Assembly: GCA_944367045.1 (NCBI GenBank) | Contig: CALVWI010000005.1 | Location: forward strand, 46,209 to 110,208 | Direction of reading: 5' to 3' | Source of the DNA: an uncultured Clostridia bacterium | GTDB lineage: Bacteria; Bacillota; Clostridia; Christensenellales; Borkfalkiaceae | Length of the DNA stretch: 64,000 nucleotides | Shown here: positions 8,883 through 16,834 of the stretch, in pieces | Numbering within the stretch: position 1 is the stretch's first letter | How the letters are laid out: the number at the start of each line of letters is the position of its first letter | The notes under the pieces: generated by a model | The model's database searches: none | Seen by the model: only the letters and a program-made list of their open reading frames with translations | What the model was told of the DNA's origin: nothing | Position numbers and translations under genes: made by a program

Positions 8883-9905
8883 ATGGGAAAAAAGGACCGC
8901 ATCACGGTGCAGGACATCGCGGACGCGCTCTCGCTTTCGCGCAACACCGTCTCAAAAGCGCTCAACAATCAGTACGTCCCGCCGCGCACGCGCGAGCGGG
9001 TGCTTGCGGCCGCCATCGAGATGGGCTACAAGAGCTACAGCACCGTCGCCTCGACGGATCTGGACAAAAAGCACCTGCGCATCGTGCTCATCACGTCCAA
9101 GCATCTCATGACGATGACCTTCTTCATCCAGCTCGTGCGCGCCATCGAACTGAGGCTGGACGAGATGGACAACGTCGAACTTCTTCAGTTCACCGTCTCC
9201 AAGGCGTTCTTCTTCGACCGGCTCGTCGACTATCTGCACGAAAACGCGGTGGACGGCATCATCTGCATCGAGCTGTTCGGCGCGGACTATGTGCCCCGCC
9301 TCATCTCGCTGGGCTTCCCCACCGTGTTCTTCGACTTCCCCATCTACCTCTCCGTCTCGGGGAACTACGACGTCGTCCTGCCCGAGAGCTTCACCTCCGT
9401 CAAGAACTTCTGTTTGACGCTCATCCGCGAGCGTAATATCCGCTCCCTCGGGTTCGTGGGCGACTACACCCACTGCACCTCCTTCTACGAGCGCTTCCTC
9501 GCCATGCGCGAGGCCCTCTTCCTCGCGGGCATGCAGTACGACGCCGACTGCTCCTTCATCGAGAAGGACTCCTTCCCCTACGGCGACCCCGAGGAGCTGG
9601 CGCGCGCCCTCGCCCGCACCAAGATCCCCGAGTGCTACATCTGCGCCAACGACACCATCGCCGTCAGCGTCATCCGCGCCCTCAGGCTGCTGAGAAAGCG
9701 CGTCCCGCGCGACGTCATGGTGGCTGGGTTCGACAACCTGCCCGAAGCAAAGAACTGCGACCCCGCGCTCACCACCTTCAACGTGGACAAGACGGGGCTG
9801 GGGCGAAAGCTCCTCGAAGTGCTGCTCGCCCGCATCAACCGCCCGCGCGAAAAATCGCAGGTCATCTACCTGCAATCCAAGCAAATCCTCCGTCAGACGA
9901 CATAG
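8883..9905 (+). CDS. LacI-family transcriptional regulator of the fructan locus
   Basis: The 340-residue protein has an N-terminal LacI helix-turn-helix (ITVQDIADALSLSRNTVSKALN, about residues 7-28) with the hinge region after it. A periplasmic-binding-protein-like sensor follows (about 60-335), with the usual C-terminal sequence PRDVMVAGFDNLP. It is divergent from the fructan operon and probably represses it through the palindrome at 8702-8719, released by a sugar or sugar phosphate. The operator assignment is inference. A clear terminator follows the gene. Confidence 0.9.
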   Translation: MGKKDRITVQDIADALSLSRNTVSKALNNQYVPPRTRERVLAAAIEMGYKSYSTVASTDLDKKHLRIVLITSKHLMTMTFFIQLVRAIELRLDEMDNVELLQFTVSKAFFFDRLVDYLHENAVDGIICIELFGADYVPRLISLGFPTVFFDFPIYLSVSGNYDVVLPESFTSVKNFCLTLIRERNIRSLGFVGDYTHCTSFYERFLAMREALFLAGMQYDADCSFIEKDSFPYGDPEELARALARTKIPECYICANDTIAVSVIRALRLLRKRVPRDVMVAGFDNLPEAKNCDPALTTFNVDKTGLGRKLLEVLLARINRPREKSQVIYLQSKQILRQTT

Positions 9906-9909
9906 AAAA

Positions 9910-9941
9910 AGCCGAGGTCCTCCCTCGGCTCTCTTTTCTTT
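9910..9941 (+). terminator. intrinsic terminator of the LacI-type gene
   Basis: AGCCGAGG and CCTCGGCT form an 8-bp stem with a 5-nt loop, followed by CTCTTTTCTTT. Confidence 0.85.
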
Positions 9942-9971
9942 ATACAAACAAGCGGAGCCGAAAAGCTCCGC
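9940..9971 (-). terminator. intrinsic terminator of the second glycan operon
   Basis: On the minus strand GCGGAGC-TTTTCG-GCTCCGC is followed by TTGTTTGT. It lies about 100 nt beyond the stop of the last operon gene (10072) and faces the LacI gene terminator, as expected for convergent units. Confidence 0.6.
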
Positions 9972-10071
9972 CGTATATGGGAAAAGAACAGAGAATAGGG
10001 GGAAAACAACCTGTCCTTAGCCATCCTCGTTATTTTACGATGACACGGCGCGCTGTAACGCCCGCCTCTCC

Positions 10072-11037
10072 TTATTTGACAAAGTCCAAAAAAACATCTT
10101 TATAATACGGCATGGACGGGATCGCTCCCCGCTTTGTCACCGAAAGGGCCGCAGCGTGGTTCGCATACGCCAAAAACCGATACAGCAGCCCGGCCGAATC
10201 GGCCAGCGTTTCCGCCGTAAGTCCCTGTGCGAGGATCTGATACAGGAACGTTCCGATAAAGACGTCTCCCGCGCCCGTGGAATCGACCTGTTCGGCTTTT
10301 TCGCCCGGCACGGAAAACTCTTTGCCGTCCCGCAAAAAGATGCTCGCCCCTCGGCTGCCGCGCGAGACGACGACGGCCGCGGCCTTTCCGCAGAGCAGTT
10401 CGCTCAATGCGTCTTTCTCCGACGTCTTGCCCGAGATCTCCGCAAGTTCCTCCTCGCTCACCTTCAAAATGTGGCAGCAGGGCAGAAATTCCCTCACCGC
10501 GGAGAGCATCTCCTCTCTGCTTGGCCACAGATCGGGCCTGAGGTTCGGATCGAACGAGATGATCGCATCGGCATCGACGGCATATTCGATGATCCTGCGG
10601 TGCGCCTCCCGGACGGGTGCGTCGACGAGGTCTACGCTGCAAAAGTGCAGGATATCCCCCTTTTGCAGGAGATGAGGCGGGATCTCGTCCGCCGAAAGCA
10701 GCATGTCCGCCGAAGGATTGCGGTAGAACGAAAAACTCCGCTCACCCTTCTCGTCCAACGCCACAAACGCAAGCGCCGTATTCGCACGGTCGGTGCGCAG
10801 GATATTGGACACGTCCACATGATTTTCCGACAGGACCGAGATGAGATAATCGCCGAACGCATCCTGCCCCAATTTTGATACCAACGCCGCGCGGCCTCCC
10901 AGCCGTGCCGCACAGACGGCCACATTCGCAGGCGCGCCTCCGGCGTTCTTTTCAAAAGAACGGACGGAAAGCAGATCTCCCTTTTCCAAAGCCGTGAAGT
11001 CGATCAAAGCCTCCCCGATCGCGACTAACTTGTTCAT
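10072..11037 (-). CDS. scrK: fructokinase, PfkB family (second copy)
   Basis: This 321-residue protein is closely similar to the kinase at 2079-3029: GGAPANVAVCAARLG, FYRNPSADMLL, ILHFCSVDL, FDPNLR and DSTGAGDVF are all kept. It would phosphorylate fructose in the cytoplasm. The frame extends to 11100 and would overlap the upstream regulator, but GGAGG lies just before the ATG at 11037, which I take as the start. It is the last gene of the long second operon, after the ArsR-type regulator and the GH32 gene. Two paralogous fructokinases, one per operon, allow each glycan system to be induced separately. Confidence 0.9.
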   Translation of the reverse strand: MNKLVAIGEALIDFTALEKGDLLSVRSFEKNAGGAPANVAVCAARLGGRAALVSKLGQDAFGDYLISVLSENHVDVSNILRTDRANTALAFVALDEKGERSFSFYRNPSADMLLSADEIPPHLLQKGDILHFCSVDLVDAPVREAHRRIIEYAVDADAIISFDPNLRPDLWPSREEMLSAVREFLPCCHILKVSEEELAEISGKTSEKDALSELLCGKAAAVVVSRGSRGASIFLRDGKEFSVPGEKAEQVDSTGAGDVFIGTFLYQILAQGLTAETLADSAGLLYRFLAYANHAAALSVTKRGAIPSMPYYKDVFLDFVK

Positions 11038-11074
11038 CGATACCTCCGCGGCGCGCAAAAACGCACCCATTCTA

Positions 11075-12007
11075 TCATTTCGTGCTGACATAGTCGACAT
11101 CCATCAGGATGTTCTGCGCATAGTTGCCGAATTTCTTTCCGAAAATATTGATCCCGCCGATATTCTTCGCCGTCGATTTTACGCCGATCTTAAAGGAGAT
11201 AAAATCTTTTTCTCCGATCTTCAGCGCCTGCAGCCCCGCGGGGTTGACATAGCTGCTGTCCAGATAGCAGCCGCGCTCTGTGACGGAGATCTTTTTCATG
11301 ATCCCGAATTGCGTCGAATTGATCGGCCACCATTCGGGCGAATACTGCCCCCGCACGCCGCCGAAGTCGCCGGGACTTGTCCATTGGCAGACCTCGGTCC
11401 CGTTCACCCAGAAGGTGATGTCGGAGGGAAATTCATTGCGGTACCCGGGCGCTTCCGAGCAGCATTCCAGGGAAAACTGTATCTTTCGTATGGCGTTTCG
11501 GTCGACTTCGAGCGGAAAGCGATATTCCAAAAAGCCGGCGCGGAACCAGATCAGCTGCGCCTGAAAGCGCTTTGCGCTGTAAAAGGTGCGGGTATCGTCA
11601 TCTTTGCCGATATAACTGAACTCATCGGCGATCCCGCAGGTAGGCACGATATCCAGGTCGAAATACCCGCCGATGGGCATATCGACGGTATAATGGCTGA
11701 GCTGATCATCCCCGGTCTCCTTCGCAAGTTCGACGATAAACCGTTCAAAGCAGATGGAGCACAATTTCATCGACCCGTGTTTGCCTGCCTGATAATTTGT
11801 TCTGATCAGCCCGGCGTCCTCCAGAATTTTGATATTGGCGGACGCCGTTGAAAGAGGGATGTTCAATTTGAACGCCAACTCCTTGACGCTCATTGAATTG
11901 CCGGACAATTCGCGCATGATGTTGATCCGCAGCGGAGAGGAAAGCGCCGCTGCAAAAGTTAAAAGTTTTTCATCATCTTTATACGGGATCGTACAATTTT
12001 TTTCCAT
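11075..12007 (-). CDS. ArsR-type winged-helix regulator with large C-terminal domain
   Basis: Of 310 residues, about 1-90 form an ArsR/SmtB winged helix (SSPLRINIMRELSGNSMSVK, then the recognition helix around STASANIKILEDAGLI). ArsR proteins are normally about 100-120 residues. Here a further 200-residue beta-rich domain follows, with many Trp/Tyr residues and no metal-site cysteines of the classical kind. Such long ArsR-type proteins occur in sugar loci of Bacillota, so I infer that the extra domain senses a carbohydrate. It sits 2 nt after the GH32 gene and 37 nt before the fructokinase. It could be the local regulator of the operon it lies in, an autoregulated arrangement. Confidence 0.75.
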   Translation of the reverse strand: MEKNCTIPYKDDEKLLTFAAALSSPLRINIMRELSGNSMSVKELAFKLNIPLSTASANIKILEDAGLIRTNYQAGKHGSMKLCSICFERFIVELAKETGDDQLSHYTVDMPIGGYFDLDIVPTCGIADEFSYIGKDDDTRTFYSAKRFQAQLIWFRAGFLEYRFPLEVDRNAIRKIQFSLECCSEAPGYRNEFPSDITFWVNGTEVCQWTSPGDFGGVRGQYSPEWWPINSTQFGIMKKISVTERGCYLDSSYVNPAGLQALKIGEKDFISFKIGVKSTAKNIGGINIFGKKFGNYAQNILMDVDYVSTK

Positions 12008-12009
12008 GT

Positions 12010-13611
12010 TTATCCCTGCTGAACTCTGATCGTCTGTTTTTCGAGGCGCAAAACCGTCTCCCCTTCGCTCACGAACCGTATCGCGGACGCCTCGGCAGGG
12101 TTATAGCTGAGCGAGGTCATCGTCAATTCCCCTTCCCCGAAAAACACCTCGACGCTGCTCTTATCCAGAAAGATCTCCATTGTGAGGACATTGCCGTCGA
12201 GCTCGTATTGCGCGCTGCGCAGCCTTGCCCGCGAGGCCTCCCGCGGGTCGCTCGCGATCGCGATGCCGCTCTCCGAACGGTCGAAGGTGACGACGCCCCT
12301 GCGTTTATCGTAGGTGATGTCCGTGCGGACGTCCCCGCCGCAGAAGACGGAAACGGTGAATTTTTCGGAGGAGGTCATATCGGCCGTCAGCTTTATGCGG
12401 ACAGAAGTCCCCTCCACGCCCTCATATTCCCGCGTGCCGCTCAGGGTATCCTCGACGCGCACTTCGTCTGTATAGTATGCGGAGATCGCAGGGACAGGCT
12501 GCTGCAGCAGCTTCCCGTCCCGCACGGTCAATAAGCGGGGCAAGATCAGCGAGCCGGACCAACCGTGCCCGAGCTCGGACGTGACATAGCTCCTCCCCCA
12601 CATGTTCATCCACGCGGTCATGATCTTCTCGCCGCCGTGAACGAGGATCTGTTCCGCATAGAAGTCCAGCCCCGCGTCCAGCTCATAAAACGGCCCCGTC
12701 TCCATGGTGCCGCTCGCAAGATCGGCATGCCCGAGGGCATATACGGCGGAGTCATAGTTTTGAAAGGCATCGCCCGACGCGGGGAAGTCCACGCCGGAAA
12801 ACGCGAACAGCTGCGTCTGCCCGAAATCGACAAAGTTGGGGCATTCCCAACAATAGCCGGCATTGGTACTGCGGAGGAAATCGCTCTTGTACCGCCAGGA
12901 AAAGAGATCGTCCGATTCGTACAGCTGCACTTTCGCGGCGCCCGTCTCCATGGTGCCCACCAGAATATAATATTTTCCGTCCTGCGCCCAGACGAACGGG
13001 TCGCGAAAGTCGGCGGCGCTCGTTCCCTCCGGCAGCTGTTCCGGCCCGATCACGGGATTGTTTTCATACTTCGTAAAGTGGATCCCGTCGTCGGAGTACG
13101 CCATGTTCTGCGTCTGCACGCGCGTGCCTCCGCGGTCGTAGTGCCCCGTATAAAAGAGGTAGAGCCGCTCCCCGACCACGATCGCCGAACCCGACCAGCA
13201 GCCGTCCGCATCGTAGCTCCGATCGGGCGCCAGCGCGACGGGCAGATGCGTCCAGCGAATGAGGTCTTTGCTCGTCGCATGGCCCCAATACATCGCACCG
13301 GCATTTGTGCTGCCGTACGGGTTATACTGATAAAAGATGTGGTATTCGCCCTTATAATAGGTGAAGCCGTTCGGGTCGTTGATCCAGCCGATCTGCGGCG
13401 TAAAATGATACTCGCCGCGATAGGAAGAGTCGGTTTCAGAGGCATTTTCCTCTATATATCTGTTTGCATTCTCAAGCATATCGGTTTCTCCCGTTGTATT
13501 TGTCCTTCTCGGGGCACACCCCGCCGCGGGAAGCGCCCAGATACAAACCAACATCAATATTAAACCAAACAATCCGATCTTTTTCAAGGATTTTTCCGCC
13601 CTTTTCGCCAA
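12010..13611 (-). CDS. GH32 beta-fructofuranosidase lipoprotein
   Basis: This GH32 enzyme is complete: WINDPNG (nucleophile Asp, about residue 75), FRDP (about 203) and WECPN (acid/base Glu, about 256), followed by a C-terminal beta-sandwich to residue 533. The signal peptide ends in LPAAGC, so it is a surface lipoprotein. It would release fructose or fructo-oligosaccharides outside the cell. The first codon is TTG at 13611 (AAAGG 4-5 nt before it). A second TTG at 13587 behind GGGCGG would give the cleaner signal peptide MKKIGLFGLIL and is a real alternative. The gene is tightly packed behind the SGNH gene (6-nt gap). Confidence 0.9.
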   Translation of the reverse strand: MAKRAEKSLKKIGLFGLILMLVCIWALPAAGCAPRRTNTTGETDMLENANRYIEENASETDSSYRGEYHFTPQIGWINDPNGFTYYKGEYHIFYQYNPYGSTNAGAMYWGHATSKDLIRWTHLPVALAPDRSYDADGCWSGSAIVVGERLYLFYTGHYDRGGTRVQTQNMAYSDDGIHFTKYENNPVIGPEQLPEGTSAADFRDPFVWAQDGKYYILVGTMETGAAKVQLYESDDLFSWRYKSDFLRSTNAGYCWECPNFVDFGQTQLFAFSGVDFPASGDAFQNYDSAVYALGHADLASGTMETGPFYELDAGLDFYAEQILVHGGEKIMTAWMNMWGRSYVTSELGHGWSGSLILPRLLTVRDGKLLQQPVPAISAYYTDEVRVEDTLSGTREYEGVEGTSVRIKLTADMTSSEKFTVSVFCGGDVRTDITYDKRRGVVTFDRSESGIAIASDPREASRARLRSAQYELDGNVLTMEIFLDKSSVEVFFGEGELTMTSLSYNPAEASAIRFVSEGETVLRLEKQTIRVQQG

Positions 13612-13617
13612 AAACCT

Positions 13618-14295
13618 TTACTCGGCATCCAATCCCAGCGCGCTGCGGACGATCCCCGTAAGGACCTGATAGCCCTTCGCGCTGAAATGCAGATAGTCGT
13701 TCACAAAGTACTCGGCGGCGGGCTTTTCGTCGTAATTCGTATCGTTGTAGAACGCCGTCTCCGTCTCCACCATCTCCGCCCAATCGAGCGTTTCGCAGTA
13801 CGCGCGCATGAGGCGGTTGCAGGTGCGGATCTCTTCGCGGTTCTCCCAGCGGATGCTCTCTCCGCAAATATTGATCGTGAGTAAATACAGGTGCGCGTCG
13901 GGGCAATTATCATGAAGGACTTCCAGCAGTTCCTGAATGCCCTTTTCGCCTTCCGCGGCCTCCTGCCCGCTCTGATGCAGGTCGGCAATGTTGTTCGTGC
14001 CGATGGAGATGACGATCTCGGTCGGGGCCTGCGCCACGACCATCTTGATGCTGTTCACCCAATAATTGCTCGTCGTGCCGCCGACCGCGATGTTCGTCAG
14101 ATTTTCCGCGCCCGCAAGGTCGGTATAGCAAGCGGGCTTCCACAGATCGAACAGAGAGTCGCCGATCATAAGCACCTTTTCCTCGGCGGGGGTCTCAGGC
14201 TCTTTTTTCTCCTCCCCGCCCCCGCAGGCGGCGAAGCAGACAGCTCCCAACAAAGACACCAACACGCAGCACAATCCTTTCGTAAATTTCTTCAT
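13618..14295 (-). CDS. SGNH/GDSL hydrolase lipoprotein A
   Basis: The 225-residue secreted lipoprotein (signal ending FAACGGG) shows the SGNH blocks in order: GDSLFD with the catalytic Ser (about 45), the block II Gly in AVGGTTS, GTNN with the block III Asn (about 99) and a C-terminal NDYLHFS supplying Asp/His. Such enzymes often act as carbohydrate esterases that remove acetyl or similar groups. In a glycan operon, deacylation of the substrate is the best guess. It is paralogous to the next gene upstream (14310-15011), sharing ETETAFYNDTNY-like segments. AAGGGAG precedes the start. Confidence 0.82.
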   Translation of the reverse strand: MKKFTKGLCCVLVSLLGAVCFAACGGGEEKKEPETPAEEKVLMIGDSLFDLWKPACYTDLAGAENLTNIAVGGTTSNYWVNSIKMVVAQAPTEIVISIGTNNIADLHQSGQEAAEGEKGIQELLEVLHDNCPDAHLYLLTINICGESIRWENREEIRTCNRLMRAYCETLDWAEMVETETAFYNDTNYDEKPAAEYFVNDYLHFSAKGYQVLTGIVRSALGLDAE

Positions 14296-14309
14296 TTCAA
14301 TTTCTCCCT

Positions 14310-15011
14310 TCAGGCGGTCTCATCCTGCAGGCCCAGCGCCTCGCGCAGAATACCCGCCAGCACTTTGTAACCGCTCTCGGAAAAATGCAGGTAATCGGGC
14401 TGGAAATAGACGGCGGACGGCTTTTCCTCGTAATTCGTATCGTCGTAAAACGCCGTCTCCGTCTCCACCATCTCCGCCCAATCGAGCGGCTCGCAGTACG
14501 CGCGCATGAGCGTATTGCACTCACGCACCTCGTCTCTCAGCCCCCAGCGGACGGTCTCGCCGCAGAGGTTGACCGTCAGCAGCCAGATATGCATATCGGG
14601 GTACTTTTCGTGCAGCAGCTCCAGAAGATCCTGAAGTCCGTTCTCTCCTTCCGCGGCCTGCTGCCCGTCCTGCTGAAAGTAAATATCGTTGGTGCCGAGG
14701 GAGATCACCATCCCCGTCACGTCGTAAGACTTGGAGATGCGCTCGACCTGCTTGTCGACGATGCCGATATTTTCGATCCAATATTCGCTCGTCGTCCCGG
14801 AGATCGCCATATTGAACACATCGTTTGTGCCCAGATCTTCAAGGCAGGTATCCTTCCAGAAATCGAAGAGGGAATCTCCGATCATAAAGATCTTTTCGCC
14901 GCGCTCGAGTGCTCCAGGATCGCTCTCTTCCGATGAGCAAGCCATTGCGCCGCCCGCGCAGAACAGCGCGACCAACACGCAGCACAGGCTCTTCAAAACA
15001 CGTTTCATCAT
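14310..15011 (-). CDS. SGNH/GDSL hydrolase lipoprotein B
   Basis: This is a 233-residue paralogue of the downstream gene with the same layout: lipobox GGAMACSS, GDSLFDFWKD (catalytic Ser), ISGTTS, GTNDIYF and PDYLHFS. The shared stretch LDWAEMVETETAFY shows a recent tandem duplication. Probably a secreted carbohydrate esterase; the bound ester cannot be deduced. Two adjacent ATGs (15011 and 15008) are possible starts behind GGGGAAG. Confidence 0.82.
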   Translation of the reverse strand: MMKRVLKSLCCVLVALFCAGGAMACSSEESDPGALERGEKIFMIGDSLFDFWKDTCLEDLGTNDVFNMAISGTTSEYWIENIGIVDKQVERISKSYDVTGMVISLGTNDIYFQQDGQQAAEGENGLQDLLELLHEKYPDMHIWLLTVNLCGETVRWGLRDEVRECNTLMRAYCEPLDWAEMVETETAFYDDTNYEEKPSAVYFQPDYLHFSESGYKVLAGILREALGLQDETA

Positions 15012-15039
15012 TTTCTTCCCCGCTTTTTGCTTATTTGGT

Positions 15040-15067
15040 GGAAAAGGCGGTCAACGCCGCCTTTTCC
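15040..15067 (-). other. intercistronic stem-loop
   Basis: GGAAAAGGCGG and CCGCCTTTTCC form a perfect 11-bp stem around a 6-nt loop, between the MORN and SGNH genes. The U residues are inside the stem and no T-run follows, so it is more likely a processing or stability element, or a leaky attenuator, than a full terminator. Confidence 0.5.
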
Positions 15068-15077
15068 GTCACTTGCC

Positions 15078-16028
15078 TTATCGACCGATTTGCTCCAACT
15101 GCTCGAAGAGGGCGCTCCCTTGGATCTCTTGAAGGGCCGCCGCCGCTTCCTGAGAGACCGCACCGGGATCCGCCTGCGTGGTGGAGATCACTTCCACGCA
15201 CTCCGTGCCTTCGAAAATGCCGTGCACGACGGTCCCGTCCTCGTAATACATCGTGCCCTCTCCGTTGATCCAGCCGCCGCTGTAGTCCTTGTCGAACGTG
15301 CCGACAAATTTGATGCAGCCCGCTTCACTATCCTCGCCGAAGTAGCAGATGCCCTGCCCGTCTCTCGCACCGCTCACCCAGTTGCCGACATACAGGTCGC
15401 CCGGGCCTGCAAAGTGCATGATACCCCAGCCTTCGGGCAGGTTATTCACCATATAGCCCATATACTGGTTGTACGTCCTGTAATTACCCTGTGTGGAGAT
15501 GGATGCATCGTAGAAGAGCTTGAGTCCGAACCCGTTGGGGTTGCCCGCGCTCCATTCGCCGAAGTAAAGATCGCCGACGGGCCACGTCATCCAGCCGAAG
15601 CCGTCCATATATCCGTCGACCCAGCCGCCCTCATAGTCGCATTCGGTGGTATAATCCATGCGGCCGACGCCGTTCTGCTTGCCGCCCGAAAACATTCCGC
15701 TGTATTCGTCGCCGTTGGAGCCGATCCAATGGCCGTACCCTTCGAACAGGCCGTCCTTGAAGAAGCCCTCGTATTCGACCAGGTCGTACCCGAGATACGT
15801 CCCGTAGCCGTTGAGTTTTCCGTCCACAAAGGTGCCCGTCCAGACGCTTCCCATCAGATCGGTCAGCGTCCCTTCGCCGTTGGGAACGCCGTCGACCGCC
15901 TCGCCGACATAGACGCTGCCGTCGTCCAGCGTGATCGTCTCCGGCCCCTTTTCCGAACAGCCGACGAACGTCATGGCAGCCATCGCGCACAGCGCAAGGA
16001 CCAGCAATATCTTTTTCAGATGTTTCAT
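15078..16028 (-). CDS. MORN-repeat lipoprotein A
   Basis: The 316-residue lipoprotein (signal ending MTFVGCSEKG) is almost wholly made of MORN repeats: about nine units of the pattern Y-x-G-x-(F/W)-x-x-G-x-x-(N/D/E)-G-x-G, for example YVGEAVDGVPNGEGT and WTGTFVDGKLNGYGT. MORN repeats form an extended beta-sheet used for binding proteins, lipids or surfaces. No enzyme motif is present. It lies beside a second MORN lipoprotein within a glycan operon, so a role as a cell-surface scaffold or glycan binder is inferred. CGGAGGAAG precedes the ATG. Confidence 0.8.
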   Translation of the reverse strand: MKHLKKILLVLALCAMAAMTFVGCSEKGPETITLDDGSVYVGEAVDGVPNGEGTLTDLMGSVWTGTFVDGKLNGYGTYLGYDLVEYEGFFKDGLFEGYGHWIGSNGDEYSGMFSGGKQNGVGRMDYTTECDYEGGWVDGYMDGFGWMTWPVGDLYFGEWSAGNPNGFGLKLFYDASISTQGNYRTYNQYMGYMVNNLPEGWGIMHFAGPGDLYVGNWVSGARDGQGICYFGEDSEAGCIKFVGTFDKDYSGGWINGEGTMYYEDGTVVHGIFEGTECVEVISTTQADPGAVSQEAAAALQEIQGSALFEQLEQIGR

Positions 16029-16046
16029 GTCTCTCTTCCTCCGTTT

Positions 16047-16805
16047 TTATTCCGCCTGAACGACCTGCCCGTTTTCAACGAGGGTGCCGTCCTCCAATTC
16101 GCCCGTGTACCAGCTCCATGCGCCGTCGTCGCCGATGGCGATATAGCCCTGAACGCCGTCCATCTGTCCCGCGCCGTAGGAACCCGTCTTCGGGCTGCCG
16201 TTCTCGAAAGTGCCCGTCCAATAGTTGCCGCCCGTCCAATGGAAAGTCCCCTCTCCGTTGATCCAGTCATTCGCAAACTCGCCGTAGTAATAGCAGCCGT
16301 TGTTGAACTGATAATAGCCCTGTCCGATGCGCATCTGCCCGACCCAGTCGCCATAGTACCAGTCGTAAGCGCCTTCTCCCTGCGGCCACACGAAAAACGC
16401 CTTGCCGTCGATCTGCCCGTTTTTAAATTCGCCGATGCCCAGGCACCCGTTGGCATAGCGCACCGTGCCGTAGCCGTTGAGCGCGCCGTTCACGAACGTT
16501 CCTTCCGTCACGTCTCCGCCCGAGTTCGTCATCGTTCCCGTGCCGGTGATCTTATAGCCGTCCTCAAAGGTTCCGACATAAGTAAACCCTTCCGCAACGA
16601 CCGTTCCCTCCGTGGGGACGCCGTCGGTCGTTGTGCCCGTGAACGTACCCCAACCCTCGTACACCTTGTCTGTCACCGTTTCGATGACAGGCTGCGTTTC
16701 GCCGCCCTCGTCCGGAACTTCCTGCTCGGTGCACCCGGCAAGCAGCAGGGAAGCCGACAGCCCCGCGGTAAGCAGAGCGGAGAACAGTAAAAACTTTGCC
16801 TTCAT
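16047..16805 (-). CDS. MORN-repeat lipoprotein B
   Basis: The 252-residue lipoprotein (LSASLLLAGC) has about seven MORN units, such as YVGTFEDGYKITGTGT, TEGTFVNGALNGYGT and YYGEFANDWINGEGT. Its partner gene lies 18 nt downstream and has the same layout with more units. It follows the GH51 gene by 29 nt and has a strong AAGGAGG site. No catalytic residues are seen. Function is unknown; surface attachment or complex assembly around the secreted hydrolases is a reasonable guess. Confidence 0.8.
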   Translation of the reverse strand: MKAKFLLFSALLTAGLSASLLLAGCTEQEVPDEGGETQPVIETVTDKVYEGWGTFTGTTTDGVPTEGTVVAEGFTYVGTFEDGYKITGTGTMTNSGGDVTEGTFVNGALNGYGTVRYANGCLGIGEFKNGQIDGKAFFVWPQGEGAYDWYYGDWVGQMRIGQGYYQFNNGCYYYGEFANDWINGEGTFHWTGGNYWTGTFENGSPKTGSYGAGQMDGVQGYIAIGDDGAWSWYTGELEDGTLVENGQVVQAE

Positions 16806-16834
16806 AACTTTTCCTCCTTATCTTTTTTATTCTC

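Noticed and set aside
15040-15067. Operon-splitting terminator between the MORN and SGNH genes
   Set aside because: The stem is strong, but no T-run follows on the minus strand and tight gene packing continues on both sides.
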